Below, piece after piece: positions 10,905 through 20,864 of a stretch of DNA of 64,000 bases. Source of the stretch: Amaranthus tricolor. Taxonomy: Eukaryota; Streptophyta; Magnoliopsida; Caryophyllales; Amaranthaceae. Location: NCBI RefSeq assembly GCF_026212465.1, contig NC_080048.1, positions 40,011,875 to 40,075,874 of the forward strand, written 5' to 3'. Position 1 is the stretch's first letter, and the number at the start of each line of letters is the position of its first letter. The notes under the pieces were generated by a model that was given only the letters and a program-made list of their open reading frames with translations, searched no databases and was not told the DNA's origin. The position numbers were made by a program, and so were the translations under genes.

Positions 10905-13900
10905 AGCTCCGCAGTTTGTAGGTTACATTGTCGCGACTTTAGACTGGCTTTGTATAGTTTTCGCCTTTGTACGCGCTTACATAGTTTGGAAGAGAATTAT
11001 TTCCTTATGTTTCAATTTTTTTTCTTGAACTTTTCTTGTAAAATCTGTAAAATTTGTTGTTGTAAGTGTATATCATGTACTCTATTTTTCGATTACTAGT
11101 ACGTATGAGTAGACGAGACTATTTTATTCGTCCTAATTAGTCGTTAATAACTTTGATCATTAATATTTTTAATAATTGTTAAATTATGGAAAAAGTATTG
11201 TGGAGATAGTACAAATTTTCATTGATTTTGTAATAATGATATTAACTTATGATTAATTATGAATAATATAATTGAGGGGTGCTTGCATAGAATAATATCA
11301 ACTATTTATAATATATTATTTGATAAAGAATAAAGCTAAATTATTTGTTAATTGAAAATTGGTATTATTTTAGAGAAACATCTATTAAGTTGATATTATT
11401 CAAAATTAATCAAAAGTTGATATTATTGTAGAAAAATTAGCAAAAACTTTTATTATTCATGTTTAAATTATCACTTAAAATGTTTTCTAAATGAAGTTTT
11501 GCAATACAAGAAAATTTTTTACCATATTTTATCTACAATGGAGGTGATGTTATTATAACTTTGTATGATACAATTGAATTTAATTTTGGAAATTCATCCC
11601 CAATTTTTCTAATTAATTGTTAAGACTAAAATATATCAAATAGATTCATTTTATTGACCTTTATTGTATTTATTTGAATTAATAAGCAATTATCAAACTT
11701 AATTAAATGCATTATTCTTTATTTAAACTTAAATAAATTTATTTATCATCACAAAATTTACATGTTATGAAACAAACCATATAGAACAAACCCCAACCAT
11801 TTTCTATTAGCAATACTTTAGGATCTAGAGGTTTGAGAATAATTCTCTTTACCACTAGTCTAACAAAGTAGTTTTTTGGATTTTAAATTGAACTAAAATC
11901 AACAATAATTAAAATTGAAATAAATTAGATCATCATTAGTAAACGCAATGCATAAAGGATCAAAGAGTCATTCGGCTCGAGAAAAGCCTGCAAAGAAAAA
12001 CAAAGCAAGATAACACAAGACCAAAATAACACAACGACCAAAGAAATGTAAAAACAATCATAAAGATCTGGACAATAACAAGACATACGTATAGGCATAA
12101 GTGACTATTCAAGATCTAAAACACAAAAACAACATCTCCAACTAACTTTATTCCTACTCAGATAATAAATAAAATTAAAATAGATTAAATAATTGTAAAG
12201 TAAAATCAATTGAGCTCACACATAAAATAAAATTAAAAAAAAAACAATTAAAAAAAATAATTTTTTTATATAATCTCACAATTGCATATTCCAATATGTT
12301 AGTGGACAAAATACCATTCTTCATCAAAAGTAACAACACCTAATAAGCAACAATTTACAATGAAACATTCATCAAGGTCTAAGCATGGTCCCCAACCTAG
12401 TAAAAGACTTGGGGAATCACACACCTAAGACATTCCTTAACCTAATTAGTCTTTCCCACAAAACAATTAGCTATATATGAATTGTCACACTTGATCTAAT
12501 TGTTATTACCAAGATACCAACTTTCAAAGAAAAATCTACACTCGAAGGCTTAAAACCCTTTTGTTTATTACCATAATTAAGATCTTGCAAGTACGACACA
12601 AGGCAAATTGGTCTCAAATTTGCTTGAATTTCCATGTGGCATTGCTTCATTGATACAACTGGTATTCACTTTCTAAGACAGTCGACAAGTGTCGGCTTTT
12701 GCTTCGCCACATTGGCTTCATTTTACATAGTTACTCAATGGTTTGTGTGATTCTATCTGTTTGTAGATAGTGTAAAAATGCGGTTTCGATTATAATTGTA
12801 GTGAATGTGAGTGGTTTTTAATTATTACATCATTTAGTTCGGTGGTGGTAAACTTAAAAATATTGATATGAAAAATATGGATAATATTTTGAATTAAATT
12901 ATTGTGGGAAAGACTAATAGTAGCAATTTAGAATTTTCAAGTATATTGTGTTCAAAACAAACTCAATGATTCGACATGCACTAGAAATTGAAATCGAACC
13001 CGATTTTGACCCGAATTCAAAATGAATTCAAAGCTACGTATTACGTAAAAATCAACTTAAACACAAAGCTCAATTTCAAATAATCCAAATAAACACCTCT
13101 AACGATTATCAAAAGTCGTTTAAAATAATTGAGACTTAGAGCACATCTCTTGATCCTTACTTCTCTATACTAGCTTTGTCGTTATCCTTTATGGAAAATG
13201 TTACCAAAGTTGAAATGATTTTATGGAAAGTAATAGAAGCAACCTTCTTAAACTCTCATCTCCCACGTAAAATAGGAAACGAAACTATAAATATTGAAAA
13301 AGTATTTTTATTTCAGGGTAATATTATTTATTTTAAATGTATCAACTGTTATCGAATATCTTATGAACAATATATGCAAATTTTATTTGTAAAGGGAGGT
13401 AGTATATATAATGTGCAACTTTACATAATCAAAAATGTGCATGATTGACGAGTTATATTAATGTAGACTGTTATAATCTGATTTAAAATAACTAAAAATA
13501 TTTGGCTAATCGAAAATGCAAAGGTTCAATTATTTTACTTGAAAAAAAAAAGGTAATTTGTGGAGACTTAAATAAATAAGGAGCTGATTTTAGTAACCCC
13601 ACATTAGTATGATTATGAGACAAAGTGGTAAGGGGGCTTAACTTTCCTCCAGACAAATTGATGGACCAACTAAAGCATGCTTAAAGCCATCATTAAAGGA
13701 AAAAAGATAGAATCAACCAAGCATGGAAAAATCTAAGTGTAGCTAGAAAAATAGGGTCAATTCACTATAAACATTCCCAATAATTCAATTTCAACCCGAC
13801 TTCGACAATATTCTTTGAATTGAGATCAGCTACATATATGATAAATCAATATACAAGTATTAGTTTTACTGGTCATCCTCCATTCATTGCGATAATCTAC

Positions 13901-13980
13901 AAATTTCAATCTGTAAATCGAGATTCTAGCTTAGTTGCGGGCTAGAGGACTAAATGAAGCATTAGTTAACCAAGCAAGAA
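10905..13980. other. AT-rich intergenic DNA after the p24 gene
   Basis: No coding region or large element is seen. The first 150 bases probably hold the p24 3' untranslated region. A truncated AGAGGTGTTC-family repeat lies at 12982-13102. The rest is AT-rich single-copy-looking sequence with frequent stops in all frames. Confidence 0.5.
12982..13102. repeat. AGAGGTGTTC-ended element, truncated copy
   Basis: It contains CGAACCCGATTTTGACCCGA, GTAAAAATCAACTTAAACAC and the terminal AAACACCTCTA seen in the fuller copies at 6271-6454 and 58657-58842. The left part is shortened. Confidence 0.5.
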
Positions 13981-13989
13981 AGATTACAC

Positions 13990-14175
13990 ATTATAGCATG
14001 GTTTTGTTGTGGCACAAATTTCAGGTTGGAAATTTCCCATCAAGAGGCCGTCTTTGTTTGCAGGTAGGGTAGGCCGACGGAAGGAAAGGACTAGTTTGAG
14101 GCAACGAGAATCAAACCTAAGATCTTACTTGGGGAAAGTGATACATGCTTCAAGTCTCCAACTGAGCCAAGAGTC
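13990..14175 (-). mobile_element. tRNA-derived SINE-like element
   Basis: On the minus strand a pol III A-box-like word TGGCTCAGTTGG (14158-14169) is followed about 40 bases later by a B-box-like word GGTTTGATTCTC (14106-14117), the arrangement of a tRNA-derived SINE head. The body continues towards 13990. No full tRNA cloverleaf is present, so this is not a tRNA gene. The ends are approximate. Confidence 0.5.
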
Positions 14176-14759
14176 AAACCCGATTCTCCTAATAAGGCTT
14201 TTTTTGGGTTTAAATGCAATTTGGAGGGAAAGAGCCATGTGGTAAGCTCAGAAGAATTCACATGGCTTCTCTTCTTCCAAAGTCCCCTTCTTTAAAACAA
14301 TATAAAAACTATGTACATGAAAAATCAGGTTATGAGTTTTCCAAGAGAGAATCCCTTTGGTGAGAACCTCATCTTAATTTGTTGTATCAGACAAAAAGCC
14401 TTCACTCCCTCGTCCGTGTACCCCTAAGTTTGCTACATTTTCTATTTTGTCCGTCCAGTTGATATGCTACATTTCGTTTTATGTACTTAGTAGATAAGTG
14501 TGTGTTGAATACAAAGAGAAAAGGAACTTTTTCCCCTCTTAAGTCTTAACTCAAAAGTTCAAGTCTATTACCTCTATAGCACCTTGTTAGTTCAAAGTGC
14601 GTCCCCTTCAGTCTCACTTTGAACAACTTTTTCCCGTTTTCAGAATCAATTCTTAGGATTTGAGTCGAGAATCAATAGAAATCTTTGAATAAATTATCCA
14701 ATTCCTAAACTTTTATCATCAATAAAACATTTTCTATCAGTAGAGTTTACAAGGAAAAG

Positions 14760-15467
14760 ATGGCCTATTCATGTTTACTAAGGAACCCATTATCTTGGCT
14801 CGCTGTCTTAGGCTCATTACTTGCATTTTCTCGCTCAACAAATTTTTGGTTTCTTACAATCCTACTCACATCATCAGCTCTTATTCTATGTCCTGTAATC
14901 ATCTTACGTGCAAAGCGATGTCAGAAGAAATCGATAACACGAGAAGATTTGTGTGGAACTTCAACCGAGGAGGTAGTTTTAGAATCAAGTAGTCAAGATA
15001 AGGTTAGCTCGGTGAATCAAACATCATCATCAGAAGAAGAAGAGTTAAAAAAGGAGAAGGAAGATAAAACAAGGGATACTTACCTGGTAAGATCATCAGT
15101 AGAAGCACTACTGTCAGACAGTGAAAGTGTTGATCACACCACTTCAAGTGAAGATTCAGAAGTCGATTGGATGTTTCGAGAAAATCTGAGCAATGACAGT
15201 ACAAACTATTCAGATGGGTCGATCTCAGACGAAGAGGGATTGATAGAAATCGCGCTTCCAACAGGTCACTATGTAGACTCACAGAGAGCACAAGAGCAAC
15301 AGTCCTGGTATGGGTTTCAGCAGAAATGGACGGATTGTTCGTTAGAATCTCATTTCAGACACCAAAATTGGATGGAAATGCTTAATGAAATGAATGACGA
15401 TAATTTTATCGAAATCGATCTTTGCATGGGTTCAATCAAGTGTTCAAGGTTTGAAATTCAAGCATAA
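14760..15467 (+). CDS. Two-helix membrane protein with acidic tail, unknown function
   Basis: A single uninterrupted frame of 235 residues. Two hydrophobic helices near the N-terminus (about residues 9-25 and 29-49) are followed by a basic stop-transfer (RAKRCQKKS) and then a long Ser/Glu/Asp-rich soluble tail. The C-terminal part has the recognisable words EEGLIEIALPTGHY, WMEMLNEMNDDNFIEIDLCM and SIKCSRFEIQA, which look constrained rather than random. This looks like a family of uncharacterised plant transmembrane proteins, but I cannot give it a function. The ATG follows a leader-like region (ACAAGGAAAAGATGG). A frame of this length and composition in AT-rich DNA supports a real gene. Confidence 0.72.
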   Translation: MAYSCLLRNPLSWLAVLGSLLAFSRSTNFWFLTILLTSSALILCPVIILRAKRCQKKSITREDLCGTSTEEVVLESSSQDKVSSVNQTSSSEEEELKKEKEDKTRDTYLVRSSVEALLSDSESVDHTTSSEDSEVDWMFRENLSNDSTNYSDGSISDEEGLIEIALPTGHYVDSQRAQEQQSWYGFQQKWTDCSLESHFRHQNWMEMLNEMNDDNFIEIDLCMGSIKCSRFEIQA

Positions 15468-16899
15468 TCCAATATATACACACAAAACCAGTTAATTTTT
15501 ATTGGTCATCATCTGCATACCCCGCTCATAGAAGATCAGATATATTAGTATCGGGTTTATTACCTTTTTTTGATCCTTTTGATGGATTTTTCCTCCATTG
15601 TTGGGGTATCTTTGCATTCACCTTGGATGCCATTTGAAGCACTAAAGTGGTCTTCCTGTTAGCAAAATCTTTCTGTGATTAATTAATTAAACTCTGACAT
15701 CTATTTCTGTTTAATATTGCACACTCTTAATCTTGATCTTTGCAAGACATTATTTTTTGTTCATGTCAGACATTTTGTTTAATTGATCTTTTTGGCAGAA
15801 TTAAGTTTAATTATGTTGAAGTACAACATAATTATCAAAACGATAAGCCCAGTTCACAAGCATCCTCCCCAATTTTAAGGCTAACTGGTTCAGGCCTATT
15901 ATCTCCCACAACTAATCTGTTTATTTCAGTCTATTTAGCTCTATTCAATTCGATCAGTTCAACATGTCACTTTTGCTCTCGGGTTTTCAATATTTTTTCA
16001 GTTAAGTAAGGCTTAAGCTGCCGGAGAGAACAATTTCTAAGTTGTGAGAAGTCATCAGATTATGAACCTTCATATTTACAAAACACTAACCCGTTGAGAC
16101 AAATTGAACTTGATCAAGCTAAATTCGATTCAATTCGAAAACAAACCGACTCAAAACAGTTAATTTGTAACAGCAGATCCTTTCAACTGTGCAACTGATT
16201 GACAAGCATAGTTGCAAAGTTAGCAAGGTTAAAAGCAAGTATCTAAACTATCAAAGAATCATCTCACCCACAAGTTTAAACTGATGATCGAGGCATTAAA
16301 TTTGAGTTTGTGCTTGTTCATGCTCCCTCACACGCAAGCCCGTGACATGGTCTTCTGAATCATTTCCAAGAGTCCTTTCAACATAAGTTTAAGTTGTTAA
16401 ATGAAGTTTCAAGATCAGTTTCATACTCTATCAATTACAATTTCAGAATTAGTTCACCATTTTCTGATCATCAACTGAACATTGAGGGAGAATGTTTTTC
16501 AATAAAGCTCTCATTTGAAGCTTTAAGATTAAGGCTTGGACAAGTTAAACACATCTACTGAAAATTCAAGTGCAATATACAAAGGAACAAAAGGTTTCTC
16601 AAGAAACGATACTTTTTTGAATTATAGGGTATGGTAAGGAAATAGAAAGATAGGTGAGATTCGATCTCAGGAGTTTGTCTAAACGCAATACTTGCTCCAA
16701 CTGAGACAAAACTCGATTCTCAAGAAACAATACTTAAATAAACTAGATAGCAATTTACTATCACGAAAGCCGAAAGAAAGTATACTTGAATCTTATTATA
16801 GATATAAGGAATTGGCTACATTATTCACCAAACAAATTGAAGTACATGTAGTGACCATATACATTATACAACAATACACATAAATGATGTCGAAAAATT
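15468..16899. other. Intergenic stretch between membrane protein and PPR genes
   Basis: Non-coding. It holds the likely 3' untranslated region of the upstream gene and a SINE-like head near 16650-16710 (minus strand). The PPR gene ends at 16900 from the opposite strand, so the two genes converge. Confidence 0.5.
16625..16712 (-). repeat. tRNA-derived SINE-like head
   Basis: On the minus strand TGTCTCAGTTGG (A-box-like, about 16697-16708) precedes GAGATCGAATCTC (B-box-like, about 16655-16667). The spacing resembles the element at 13990-14175 and there is no tRNA cloverleaf. The remainder of the element is not resolved. Confidence 0.4.
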
Positions 16900-18354
16900 T
16901 CAACTTGAATCACGAAGTGAATTACATACACGTTTAGACCTCAAAATTTGTACAATAAATTCCTTTTGTGAATCGCTAACATTGTCACGAGTTAGTAAAC
17001 CTTGAAACAATGAAGCTGTGGTAGCATCAATCTTTTTACGATGATTACCATTTAGAAATCCGATAATAAGTGTGTTAATGGTACATGAATCCGGAGAACA
17101 TCCATCGTCCTCCATTTTCTTGAAGAGTTCACAAGCATCATCAATTAAATCCCCTTTACAAAGTCCTTTAACCATTATATTATAGGTATACAAATCAGGC
17201 TTTAATCTTTTAGATGGTAGAGATAAAAACACATGTGCAGCTTTTCTAAGTTGTCCGACTTCACATAAACCGTCTATTAGAACATTGTACGTAACAATAT
17301 CGGGAGACACCCCTTCATTCACCATTCTATCTATCAATCCCATTGCCTCATCAACCTGCATAGCTTTACATAAGCCATGGAGTAACGAATTCCAAGTAAC
17401 TACATCAGGCTTGAGTCCATACGCCTTCATTACCTCGAAAGGTTGGATAGCGAAAGCAAGTTTATTGTCCTTACATAAGGCATCAATAACTATGTTGTAA
17501 GTAACAACACTAGGGGTTAATCCTCTAAGAGAAATTTCTTGAAGCACACCAAGAGCTTTGTCGAAATCTTTTAGCTTCGCGAAGGCGTTGATTAGAATAT
17601 TCATACTAACGACACTAGGCGTTACGTTTTTGTTCAACATTTTGAGAAATAGCTCTTTAGCATTGTTCCAATGTCCCAAAACTAGCATACCTTGAATTAA
17701 GGTATTATATGTTCTGACATTGGGCAAAATGCGCATATTGTTCATCTTGGTAAAGAGTTGGATAGCTTCATCCAACCGACCAAGAAGAACAAGACCATTT
17801 AGTAATGTATTCCAAGTGACAATATCAGCCTGATGTCCTAACTTAAAGATTATGGCAAGTGTGGAAAACCCTAAATCAATACAACCTAAACGACAGAAAC
17901 AATTAGCAATTATATTAAGGGAATACAAATTTGGACGGCGAATTGACAAATGAAGGTCTTTACAAAGAGCAATAACAGTTGAAAATGGAGGAGAAGGTTT
18001 CATCTTCAACATGGCAGTAAAAAGCTGAGTGAAAACAATAATGGAAGGTGGAGGATGTAGCGATTTCAAACGACAAAACATAGAAATGGCATCATCAATA
18101 TTAGTGAATCCTAATTTAAATGTGTGTATAGCAGATTGAATAAGCAATTGCCGATCATTACAATCAATTTCTGTTTGATGATAATAAAACCCTAATTTAG
18201 ACGGAAATGAAGAGGAAGTAGAAGATTGGTAAAAAGAATGAGTACCAGTAGAAAGAGATGAAGAACCACGAATAAATTGAATAAAGAAAGAAGATCCAAA
18301 TCTCTTCATCAACATCGACATTAATGGCGATTTGGGCTTGTTGTTGTTGGACAA
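16900..18354 (-). CDS. P-class pentatricopeptide repeat protein, RFL-like
   Basis: An intronless 484-residue protein starts at the ATG complementary to 18352-18354. The N-terminus is rich in Ser, Arg and Phe with few acidic residues (to about residue 55), as in a mitochondrial presequence. From about residue 141 there are at least eight tandem 35-residue PPR motifs, for example around VVTYNIVIDALCKDNKLAFA, VVTWNSLLHGLCKAMQVDEA and IVTYNVLIDGLCEVGQLRKA. There is no E, DYW or other editing domain, so it is P class. Such proteins bind organellar RNA in a sequence-specific way and affect its processing, stability or translation. The LNIIANCFCRLGCIDLGF wording recalls the Rf-like (RFL) clade that includes fertility restorers, but a restorer role is not shown. 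The RNA target is unknown. Confidence 0.9.
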   Translation of the reverse strand: MSNNNKPKSPLMSMLMKRFGSSFFIQFIRGSSSLSTGTHSFYQSSTSSSFPSKLGFYYHQTEIDCNDRQLLIQSAIHTFKLGFTNIDDAISMFCRLKSLHPPPSIIVFTQLFTAMLKMKPSPPFSTVIALCKDLHLSIRRPNLYSLNIIANCFCRLGCIDLGFSTLAIIFKLGHQADIVTWNTLLNGLVLLGRLDEAIQLFTKMNNMRILPNVRTYNTLIQGMLVLGHWNNAKELFLKMLNKNVTPSVVSMNILINAFAKLKDFDKALGVLQEISLRGLTPSVVTYNIVIDALCKDNKLAFAIQPFEVMKAYGLKPDVVTWNSLLHGLCKAMQVDEAMGLIDRMVNEGVSPDIVTYNVLIDGLCEVGQLRKAAHVFLSLPSKRLKPDLYTYNIMVKGLCKGDLIDDACELFKKMEDDGCSPDSCTINTLIIGFLNGNHRKKIDATTASLFQGLLTRDNVSDSQKEFIVQILRSKRVCNSLRDSS

Positions 18355-19313
18355 TAATGGAGTTTTAAGGATTAGTTATGGTGATGAAAACCCTAATTTA
18401 CCTTGTATTTTGTTTGTATTGGAACGCTGAATAGATTTTAGTGATTTACTGGTCATTAAAAATTAAAAAAAAATTCATTCGTAGGCTAAAGAATGTATAG
18501 ACAAGAAGGGGAGAAAACGGATCCTTAGTGTAGTTGATGAGAATTGACATAAGAATAAAAAGTAAAATCTTGAATCAATAGAATAACTTATGATTACACG
18601 TAAGAAAATAAGCTGAGTGAAAATTAGCAAAATTTTTATTGTAGGCGATCAGAATTGACATAAGAATTAATGGTTTTGTACAGGTTTTACGAGAGCAGTG
18701 GCGCATGAGGTGAGAGGAAGGGGTTGACGAGTCTGTCTAGTTGCACAAGGGGTGAGGCCGTGAGGGAGAGGGAGGCGAGTCACGCAGGGGTAGGAGAGGG
18801 TGAGGACATCGCCAGAGCAGGGTGGGGGAAAACGTGTCGTGACAATGGTGGTTCCAAGGGAGGGGATGTGATGGAGTTGGTGGAGGGGAAGGGGTGAGAA
18901 TTAGAATATTTTCTAATTTTTATTTTTCTTTTTTTTGTAAAGGTAATGAGGGTATTTAATTAATAACTAGTTATAGTGACTGATTTGACCAGTTGATTTT
19001 ATTAACTGGTTTGACTAGCTGATTTTGAACCTGCTATTATAAGCAGCTTGTTCAAAAACAGCTTATTCGTATCAATATGCTGTTTCAATCAGCTAATTCA
19101 CCAAACACTACCATTAGCTGATTTGACCACTCAACCCTCTATTTATATCAAAATAAGCTAAAATTGCTTAATAAGCTAATTTGCCAAACGCTCCAATCTA
19201 TTATACTAGGTTAACAAGTTATGAGTATGGTGTCAGTAAGTTTACATGAAAGTTGGAATTATTTAAAAAAATGCAAAATTAAGTTTATTCACTCTAGATA
19301 AGTGAAAGATATA
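18355..19313. other. Intergenic stretch upstream of the PPR gene with a GC-rich island
   Basis: Mostly AT-rich with no gene. A purine/G-rich island at about 18690-18900 (GGTGAGGCCGTGAGGGAGAG) stands out in base composition. Two identical 17-base words AGAATTGACATAAGAAT lie at 18540-18556 and 18651-18667. From about 18990 to 19200 there is a decayed repeat ending in TTTGCCAAACGCTCC, a truncated transposon-like end. Confidence 0.5.
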
Positions 19314-19688
19314 GGGTGTTTGACAATTGACTGTTGGCTGTTGGCTGTTGGCTTTTTTAGTTGGCTTGTTTGATCAGTTGGAATATTGGCGGTTTTTGTT
19401 GGCTTTTAAAGTTAGCTTAAAAAGATAGTTGTGCCTGTTAGTGAAGATGTTTGATAAATTTGAGTATTAATTGTTGACTGTTTATTAGATAAAAAGTGGG
19501 TCAACAAGCCAAACGCCAATAAAAAAAGTTAGTTGGAACAGATTTTTCATTTTGGCTTAAAAGCCAAATTTTCAGCTGTTTTATAAGTCATTCACCAAAC
19601 ACTTTTTTTTAACTATTTAACCAATCAACAAATTAAAAATTAAAAGCCAACAAAAAAACCAGCTAGAAGCTAAGAACCAAAACACCCC
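19314..19688. mobile_element. Foldback MITE-like element with GGGTGTTT ends
   Basis: The left end GGGTGTTTGACAATTGACTG and the right end AACCAAAACACCCC are inverted. Words such as TTGGCTTTTTTAGTTGGC on the left match the reverse complement of AAAAGCCAACAAAAAAACC on the right. It is about 375 bp, non-coding, and flanked on both sides by ATA. The superfamily is not clear. Confidence 0.55.
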
Positions 19689-19708
19689 ATACATGTCAAA
19701 TGTGAAAT

Positions 19709-19712
<4 letters not shown>

Positions 19713-19741
<29 letters not shown>
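19713..19741. repeat. Poly-A run of 29
   Basis: A homopolymer of A lies a few bases after the end of the foldback element. It could be a retroposon tail or slippage. Confidence 0.9.
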
Positions 19742-19879
19742 CATTTGGAATATTGTTTGAATTAAGAAGAGTCCTACTTGGAGCGTTGGAGGTTTCGGAA
19801 TTAGGACAGTTCGGCACTTCCAATAATCAACGGAGACTGTTTCTTGCTCTTGGACCTTCTTCTTCGTCTATGGCGTAAC

Positions 19880-20864
19880 CTGCTAAACAATCTTTTCCAA
19901 TCTTTCTTCCATTAATCATCAGTATCAACTTTTGCTAATCCGGTGCTCATCTTCGCCGTCTTCAAGCTCCAATTTGTAGGGTTTTTCTCTCTCCAGGTAA
20001 ATCTTTTTTTCTCCTGTAAATTGGCTGCAGTTCAACAAAATTTCAAAAATTCGGTCTTTTTGAACGTTATTCTTTGATTTATCTTTTCGATCTGTCAATT
20101 GGTACTCCTGTTGTCGTCTTGAACTCATTTTTAATTTATAGTAAATTTAATCAGAAGCTTTGATCTTTTTCAATGTTTTTTTACCTCACTTTTCCATGTA
20201 GATTCATTTTCTAGTTGTTTAATCAACTTTTCTCGTTTACTTTTATAAGTTATTATTTATCTTAGTTTAGGGTTTGAGTTCAAAATGAGTTCCTTAGTAC
20301 AACTATTGTGTGTTTTTTTCTGCTGGTGAATTGTTCTTTTGTATGATTTGGACTTGTTGACTTGTTGTGAATTGTGATTTGTGATAGTATAATTTCTTGA
20401 ATTGAAAACAGGAGAAATATGCATTTCTATTCTGGGAATGGTTTATCAGTTTGTTTTATATGACCTTGATGGAACTGCTGACTATTTTCTTTTGGAACTC
20501 AAATTAGATTAATAGAAACGGCGAGGAGTAAATTTTGGTCACTTTAATTAAATTTTATTGTTGCTTAATCAACTGTTTTTGTTTTATAGGTTTCATATCT
20601 TATTTCGCTTTATAGATTAGGGTTTGTGTGTAAAATGAGCTCCTAATTACAATTGTTGTACGTTTTCATCTGCTGATGAATTGTTTTTTGATTATGATTT
20701 TGGACTTTCTCTGATAGTATAATTTCTTCAATTGAAAACAGGAGCTAGATTACTTTATGTTCTGGGAATAAATTTTCAGTAAAATGATAATGGATTTCAA
20801 TTGAGGAGATTTTGTCGTAAATCTTGCTGTATCTGTTTCCTGTGAGAATCTATCTGCTGTTGTC
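19880..20864 (+). promoter_or_regulatory. Leader region of the OBERON-like gene with duplicated intron segment
   Basis: A CT-rich leader (around 19990) has a good donor CCAG|GTAAAT at about 19996. Downstream, two diverged tandem copies of a segment of roughly 200 bases occur at about 20266-20475 and 20611-20790. Each contains AGGGTTTG, AAAATGAG, a TGATAGTATAATTTCTT word and then the candidate acceptor GAAAACAG|GAG (about 20412 and 20742). This looks like a 5' untranslated intron with two possible 3' splice sites. Transcript data are needed to fix it. Confidence 0.5.

Noticed and set aside
14106..14169. Possible tRNA gene on the minus strand
   Set aside because: A- and B-box-like words are present but no cloverleaf can be formed; a SINE head is the better reading.
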